This document shows, in pieces, positions 5,902-9,025 of a stretch of 9,025 bases of DNA (the first letter of the stretch is position 1; each line of letters opens with the position of its first letter). This DNA comes from Nocardia sp. (GTDB lineage: Bacteria > Actinomycetota > Actinomycetes > Mycobacteriales > Mycobacteriaceae). The notes under the pieces were generated by a model. That model was not told where the DNA came from. It was given only the letters and a program-made list of their open reading frames with translations, and did no database searches. The position numbers and the translations under genes are program-made. The DNA lies in assembly GCA_013361595.1 (NCBI GenBank), contig JABFXT010000852.1, forward strand, positions 1 to 9,025. The letters are read 5' to 3'.

Positions 5902-6009
5902 GTCTTCGGTAATTACCCGATGCCGGTGAGCGACCCGGATGTGCTGTTCGACGCGGTGCTCACCGACCTCGCCGCCGGGATGGGACTCACCGCCGGAGAC
6001 GTGGGATAG
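5902..6009 (+). pseudogene. Orphaned C-terminal tail of the TetR gene
   Basis: Immediately after the TAG, in the same frame, the sequence reads VFGNYPMPVSDPDVLFDA and on to LAAGMGL, ending at TAG 6007-6009. That is 35 codons with strongly GC-rich third positions. VFG after a GHVTL segment, then an acidic loop and an amphipathic helix, is the expected end of a WHG-type TetR protein. With the tail the protein would be 244 residues. The restored gene would end seven bases before the convergent stop at 6017. A single G-to-T change (GAG to TAG) would explain it. Confidence 0.8.
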
Positions 6010-6016
6010 CGTCCGG

Positions 6017-6694
6017 TCAGGCGAGCTCCGGGACCCGCAGGTGGGCGAGGGCCAGCTCGAACTCCCGTACGTCGAGCGCTTCGACACCCGTCCGCCGCGC
6101 CGCGTCGACCCGCAGCGACGCCGATTGCTCGCGGCCGGCGCGCATCGCCGCGGCGCTGTCGTAGGTGGTGCACGAAACGGCCCGACCGGATTTCCGGTTG
6201 ATCATCAGGCTCGCGCTGCAGAATCCCGCCAGATCCTCCATGGCCGGCAGGGTGGCGGCCTTGTAGATCTCGACGGCCGAATCGAGCCGGGACGGATCGG
6301 TCTTGACCCAGGTCGCGCGTACGCACGCACCCGCGTCCGCGTGATGGGCCCGGTGCAGGCCCGCGATCTCCCATTCCTCGATCTGCGCGCCACCGCCGAA
6401 GGCCGCCAGCGCGCGGTCGCGAATCGGGCCGACCCGGTCGGTACTGTCGCGCATCGCGTCCTCGGACTCCCAGGCGCTGGTGGCGATACAGTGCCCGTTG
6501 TCCCGGTCGACCAGCAGGGACAATCCGATACATCCGGGGATTTCCCGCAGGGCGGGCAGCACGGTATCTCGCATATGCGCAATCCCGGCATCGATAGCTG
6601 AGGGTTGCGCCTGAATCGTGGTAGATCGCGCGAACACGATCCACCCCCTCTCTGCTCGAGGCAACGCCCCGGCGGCGCCACCGGTGCTCTTCAC
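6017..6694 (-). CDS. Conserved actinobacterial protein, Rv2557/Rv2558-like, tandem ABM-type repeat
   Basis: With a GTG start at 6694 the product has 225 residues, matching the 224 of M. tuberculosis Rv2557 as I recall it. Shared segments include [43 protein letters not shown] and [14 protein letters not shown]. Two similar halves are visible: about 20-113 ([19 protein letters not shown], then a Ser-Ala-Trp-Glu motif) and 124-218 ([19 protein letters not shown], then Thr-Tyr-Asp-Ser). Each fits a ferredoxin-like alpha/beta barrel unit of the antibiotic-biosynthesis-monooxygenase type; this fold is inferred. No catalytic function is established, though the mycobacterial proteins were reported as starvation-linked. 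The ATG at 6799 would add 35 Arg/Pro-rich residues without homology, whereas GGAAGAG lies four bases before the GTG. The gene converges with TetR and diverges from the hydrolase. Confidence 0.82.
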   Translation of the reverse strand: MKSTGGAAGALPRAERGWIVFARSTTIQAQPSAIDAGIAHMRDTVLPALREIPGCIGLSLLVDRDNGHCIATSAWESEDAMRDSTDRVGPIRDRALAAFGGGAQIEEWEIAGLHRAHHADAGACVRATWVKTDPSRLDSAVEIYKAATLPAMEDLAGFCSASLMINRKSGRAVSCTTYDSAAAMRAGREQSASLRVDAARRTGVEALDVREFELALAHLRVPELA

Positions 6695-6756
6695 CCTGCT
6701 CTTCCGGGGTCGTGGTGGCAAGGGGACCGATCGTCGGCGCCGCGTGGATCGTTCCC

Positions 6757-6784
6757 TTTCGTCCGGGGCCCACCCCGCTACACT
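6757..6784 (+). promoter_or_regulatory. Candidate promoter for the alpha/beta hydrolase
   Basis: In the 183-base divergent gap, TACACT (6779-6784) fits the TANNNT -10 pattern, with TTTCGT (6757-6762) 16 bases upstream as a weak -35. Transcription would begin near 6791, giving a leader of about 87 bases. No clear promoter for the opposite gene is visible. Confidence 0.3.
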
Positions 6785-6877
6785 GATCCTTCGTATCACC
6801 TGTACGGCGCTGCGCGTCGTTCGCGCCGGACTGCTCGAATTCGTGAGGAAACCGAACGAGACCGGACAGGGAGATCA

Positions 6878-7681
6878 ATGACCGCCATTCGTACTCTGCG
6901 TTCCGCGCTACTGGCCGTGCTCATCGCGGTCGTCGCGCTCGCGGCCGTCGCGGTGCCCGCCTGGGCCGCCCCCCGGCCGACCGTGGTTCTGGTGCACGGC
7001 GCATTCGCGGATCCGACCAGCTGGAACGGGGTCGCCGCGCAACTGCGTGGACAGGGATATCAGGTACTGACCCCGGAGAACCCGTTGCGCGGCCCGGCCG
7101 GTGATGCCGCGGCCATCCAGCGCACACTCGATACCGTCGAGGGCCCGATCGTCCTGGTGGGACACTCCTACGGCGGGTTCGTGATCAGCAATGTGCACGA
7201 CCCCGATGTCGTATCGATGGTCTACGTCGCGGCCTTCGCGCCGACCCAGGGGGAATTCACGCAGCTGCTGCTGGACCCGGTCCGGTTCCCCGGTAGTCAG
7301 CTACTGCCGCCGGCGTTGCAGGTGGAGGTCGTCGACGATCCACAGGGCATCGCGGGACGCAATCTCGACGGTTATGTGGCGCCCGAGTATTTCCACGATG
7401 TCTTCGTGCAGGACGTCGACGATGCTACCGCCGCCGATATGCTCGCCCACCAGAAGTCGATCGCGCTGGCCGCCAACCTGGAACCTTCCGGCGCGCCGTC
7501 CTGGGCGGGTAAGCCGAGCTGGTACCTGGTGTCCCAGCAGGACCGGGTCATCCCGCCGGCCGCGCAGCGGTTCATGGCCGAGCGGATGGGCGCGCAGACC
7601 ACCGAACTCGATTCTTCGCACGCATCGCTGGTGTCGCACCCCGACGAGGTCACCGCCACGATCGTCACCGCCGCAGGCTGA
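6878..7681 (+). CDS. Secreted alpha/beta hydrolase (esterase-like)
   Basis: The 267-residue precursor starts with a Sec signal peptide: basic MTAIRTLR, a long hydrophobic stretch to about residue 27, and PAWA before a cut after residue 30. The mature part is a complete small alpha/beta hydrolase. VVLVHGAF (36-43) supplies the oxyanion HG, GHSYGG (95-100) holds nucleophile S97, QQDRVIPP (220-227) the likely acid D222, and DSSHASLVSHP (245-255) the catalytic H248. The closest pattern I recall is the group annotated as alpha/beta hydrolases or salicylate-esterase-like, with the motif run VYVAAFAP after the nucleophile strand. The substrate is unknown; an ester or lactone outside the membrane is likely. 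AGGGAG at 6868-6873, four bases before the ATG, and the signal peptide fix this start over an in-frame ATG at 6605. It is monocistronic, followed by a strong hairpin. Confidence 0.88.
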   Translation: MTAIRTLRSALLAVLIAVVALAAVAVPAWAAPRPTVVLVHGAFADPTSWNGVAAQLRGQGYQVLTPENPLRGPAGDAAAIQRTLDTVEGPIVLVGHSYGGFVISNVHDPDVVSMVYVAAFAPTQGEFTQLLLDPVRFPGSQLLPPALQVEVVDDPQGIAGRNLDGYVAPEYFHDVFVQDVDDATAADMLAHQKSIALAANLEPSGAPSWAGKPSWYLVSQQDRVIPPAAQRFMAERMGAQTTELDSSHASLVSHPDEVTATIVTAAG

Positions 7682-7693
7682 TCACGCGGCTCG

Positions 7694-7732
7694 CGGTGCG
7701 ACCGATATCCGACCTGGATGTCGGTCGCACCG
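7694..7732. terminator. Strong 17-bp hairpin, bidirectional terminator
   Basis: The left arm CGGTGCGACCGATATCC pairs with 7716-7732 over 17 positions, with one T-G wobble and a five-base loop GACCT. It starts 13 bases after the hydrolase stop and lies before the convergent FAD oxidoreductase end. No U-tract follows on either strand, as usual for intrinsic-like terminators in this phylum. Confidence 0.75.
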
Positions 7733-7783
7733 GTGTACGACCTCGGCACGGCGACCTTCGGGCGGGATGGCCATCGTGGCGGG

Positions 7784-7798
7784 TCCGGGTCACCCGGA
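7784..7798 (-). terminator. Second short hairpin after the FAD oxidoreductase gene
   Basis: TCCGGGTCACCCGGA is a 15-base perfect odd palindrome (seven-base arms). It sits six bases beyond the minus-strand stop codon, in the right place to help terminate that transcript. As an RNA the stem would have about six pairs and a three-base loop. Confidence 0.4.
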
Positions 7799-7804
7799 TA
7801 ACGC

Positions 7805-8959
7805 TCACACCAGCTGCTCCAGCACCGTCGGCGCCAGCCCCAGCGCGGTGGTCATACCGATCCCGGACGTCACCGATACGACCCGGACACCGGGCGCGGG
7901 TGCGGCCACCAGGAAATCGGTCTTCGGGGAATCCGCGTACACACCGCGCCACCGTTTGCGCACCGGCAGGGTGTCGACGGCGAAGAGCCGGGCGCCTTCG
8001 CGCAGCACCAGATCGGCGATCGCCTCGTCGTCGAAGGGCGGATGGGTGCGGGCGTAGTGGTGGGTGTCGCCGAGTACCACCGAACCGTCCGGCCGCTGGG
8101 TGAGCATGAGATTCATGACGGCGTCGAGGGTTTCGGGTGCCCGGCCGGTGAGCTCGCGCCGTACCTCCGCGGCCGAGGGGGTGGCGGCCAGCCCGCCGTA
8201 GCGCAGCATGGAGTACCCGGTGAGGACGGCCGGTTCGACGCGGATATCGCCGGGTGGTGCGATCTCGAGCATCTGGAGCCGGCAGCGGCGCACTCCGTAG
8301 TCCTCGGCGATCTCCGGGAAGAGCCGGTCGATATCGTGACCGGCGGCGTGCACGATCGAGGTCGCGGCCAGCTCCCCGCGCGCGGTGTGCACGATGCCTT
8401 CGGATACCGCGCCCACATGGGTGTGCCACAGGAATCGCACATCGCGCGAGGCCAGCCAGCGGGCCAGCGCCGGAATCGCCGCCCGGGGGTCGACCCGCAG
8501 ATCGAGCGGTAGGTGCGCGCCGCCGGCGATCTCGCTACCCGGGTCCGCGGCCGGTGGGAACAGCCGGGCCACCTCGGCACGGCCGAGCAGGCGCACCTGT
8601 TCGGCACCGCGGTCGGCCGCGAACTCCTCGAGTACGCCGAGTTCGGCGGCGGTGCGGGCCACCACCAGCGTCCCGGTGCGCGCGACCTCGAATCCGGCCA
8701 GGTCCGCGAGGCGCAGCCATTTCTCCCGGGCGACGAGCGCGTAGTCCAGCGCCTCGCCGGTCTGCGCGGTGGCGCAGATATGGCCGAAGTTACGGATGGA
8801 GGCGCCGACGGCTCGTTCGTCGCGTTCGACCACCGCGACGCGCATCCCACGTTCCAGGGCGTCGATCGCATGCGCGAGGCCGACGATTCCGGCGCCGACG
8901 ACGGCGAGATCGACCGGATGTTCCGGTAGGGCGGGCGCGGGGCCGGGGGGGTGAGCCAT
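7805..8959 (-). CDS. FAD-dependent oxidoreductase, DAO family (TIGR03364-like, aminophosphonate oxidase type)
   Basis: The 384-residue cytosolic flavoprotein opens with a Rossmann motif, DLAVVGAGIVGLAHAI (17-32; GxGxxG at 22-27), and E45 in VVERDE as the ribose-binding acid. ASIRNFGHI (53-61) is the mark I associate with TIGR03364 enzymes. HAAGHDIDRLFP (204-215) and the C-terminal SVTSGIGMTTALGLAPTV (362-379) complete the FAD site, as in glycine/sarcosine oxidases. The family oxidatively deaminates or demethylates amines; TIGR03364 members are linked by gene context to 2-aminoethylphosphonate-like substrates. No phosphonate gene is visible, but the upstream neighbour is outside the window. 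The ATG at 8959 has no clear ribosome binding site; no better start precedes the FAD motif, and residues 1-15 look like a Pro-rich leader. C226 is not at a flavin-linking position that I can confirm. A plain glycine or amino-acid oxidase remains possible. Confidence 0.82.
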   Translation of the reverse strand: MAHPPGPAPALPEHPVDLAVVGAGIVGLAHAIDALERGMRVAVVERDERAVGASIRNFGHICATAQTGEALDYALVAREKWLRLADLAGFEVARTGTLVVARTAAELGVLEEFAADRGAEQVRLLGRAEVARLFPPAADPGSEIAGGAHLPLDLRVDPRAAIPALARWLASRDVRFLWHTHVGAVSEGIVHTARGELAATSIVHAAGHDIDRLFPEIAEDYGVRRCRLQMLEIAPPGDIRVEPAVLTGYSMLRYGGLAATPSAAEVRRELTGRAPETLDAVMNLMLTQRPDGSVVLGDTHHYARTHPPFDDEAIADLVLREGARLFAVDTLPVRKRWRGVYADSPKTDFLVAAPAPGVRVVSVTSGIGMTTALGLAPTVLEQLV

Positions 8960-9007
8960 GGTGGTGATGCTCGCAAGGTTCGCTGCGCTGTTTCAAGAGT
9001 TCGGCTG

Positions 9008-9025
9008 AACTTGTATATATAAGTT
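9008..9025. promoter_or_regulatory. AT-rich near-palindrome, GntR-like operator and promoter of the FAD oxidoreductase
   Basis: AACTTGTATATATAAGTT is an 18-bp imperfect palindrome (16 of 18 positions symmetric). It resembles operators of GntR-family repressors of the TTGTATATACAA kind. It lies 49 bases upstream of the oxidoreductase ATG and contains TATATA-type -10 sequences readable on either strand, so a bound repressor would block transcription. It touches the window end, so its full extent is unknown. Confidence 0.45.

Noticed and set aside
6605..6877. N-terminal extension of the secreted hydrolase
   Set aside because: It would overlap the opposite gene's coding end, bury the signal peptide, and ignore the AGGGAG site at 6868-6873.
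7665..8429. Alternative minus-strand frames within the FAD oxidoreductase
   Set aside because: They are Arg/Pro-rich out-of-frame shadows; the frame of the oxidoreductase has continuous FAD-binding motifs from end to end.
1..9025. CRISPR array, insertion sequence, tRNA or rRNA
   Set aside because: No regularly spaced repeats, transposase motifs, terminal inverted repeats or structural RNA signatures were seen on either strand.

Overview
The window is GC-rich actinobacterial DNA, most likely from a mycolic-acid-containing genus (Nocardia, Rhodococcus or a relative). This rests on protein content: an MspA-type outer-membrane porin, a homologue of the Mycobacterium tuberculosis Rv2557/Rv2558 proteins, and a CYP125-like P450. 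All family names are recalled from sequence motifs; no database search was run.

Layout, left to right. (1) 2-1384 (+): the last 37 codons of a PLP enzyme resembling diaminopropionate ammonia-lyase, followed directly (TAG then ATG) by an M20-family zinc amidohydrolase. They look like one nitrogen-scavenging operon. (2) 1502-2368 (+): an unrecognised protein with a C-terminal Cys/His domain resembling NlpC/P60-like (papain-fold) domains of actinobacterial effectors. (3) A 355-base gap, then 2724-3302 (+): a secreted MspA-family porin, probably leaderless. (4) 3423-3722 (-): a small protein with two Cys-rich DUF1540 units. (5) A 329-base divergent control region with phased A-tracts, inverted repeats and a possible 17-codon leader ORF. 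(6) 4052-5901 (+): a CYP125-like P450 overlapping (ATGA) a TetR regulator. The TetR frame is cut by one TAG, and a good 35-residue C-terminal tail continues in frame to 6009. (7) 6017-6694 (-): the Rv2557-like protein with a duplicated alpha/beta-barrel-like unit. (8) Divergent from it, 6878-7681 (+): a secreted alpha/beta hydrolase. (9) A very strong 17-bp hairpin at 7694-7732, then 7805-8959 (-): an FAD-dependent amine oxidase of the phosphonate-associated TIGR03364 type. An AT-rich near-palindrome resembling a GntR operator lies upstream of it at the window edge.

How the genes relate: the first two and the P450/TetR pair are the only clear operons. The rest are single genes separated by promoters or convergent hairpins. 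I see no mobile element, CRISPR array, tRNA or rRNA. The items most worth a second look are the nonsense-interrupted TetR, the orphan Cys/His effector-like protein, and the regulatory structures at 3848-4047 and 9008-9025.
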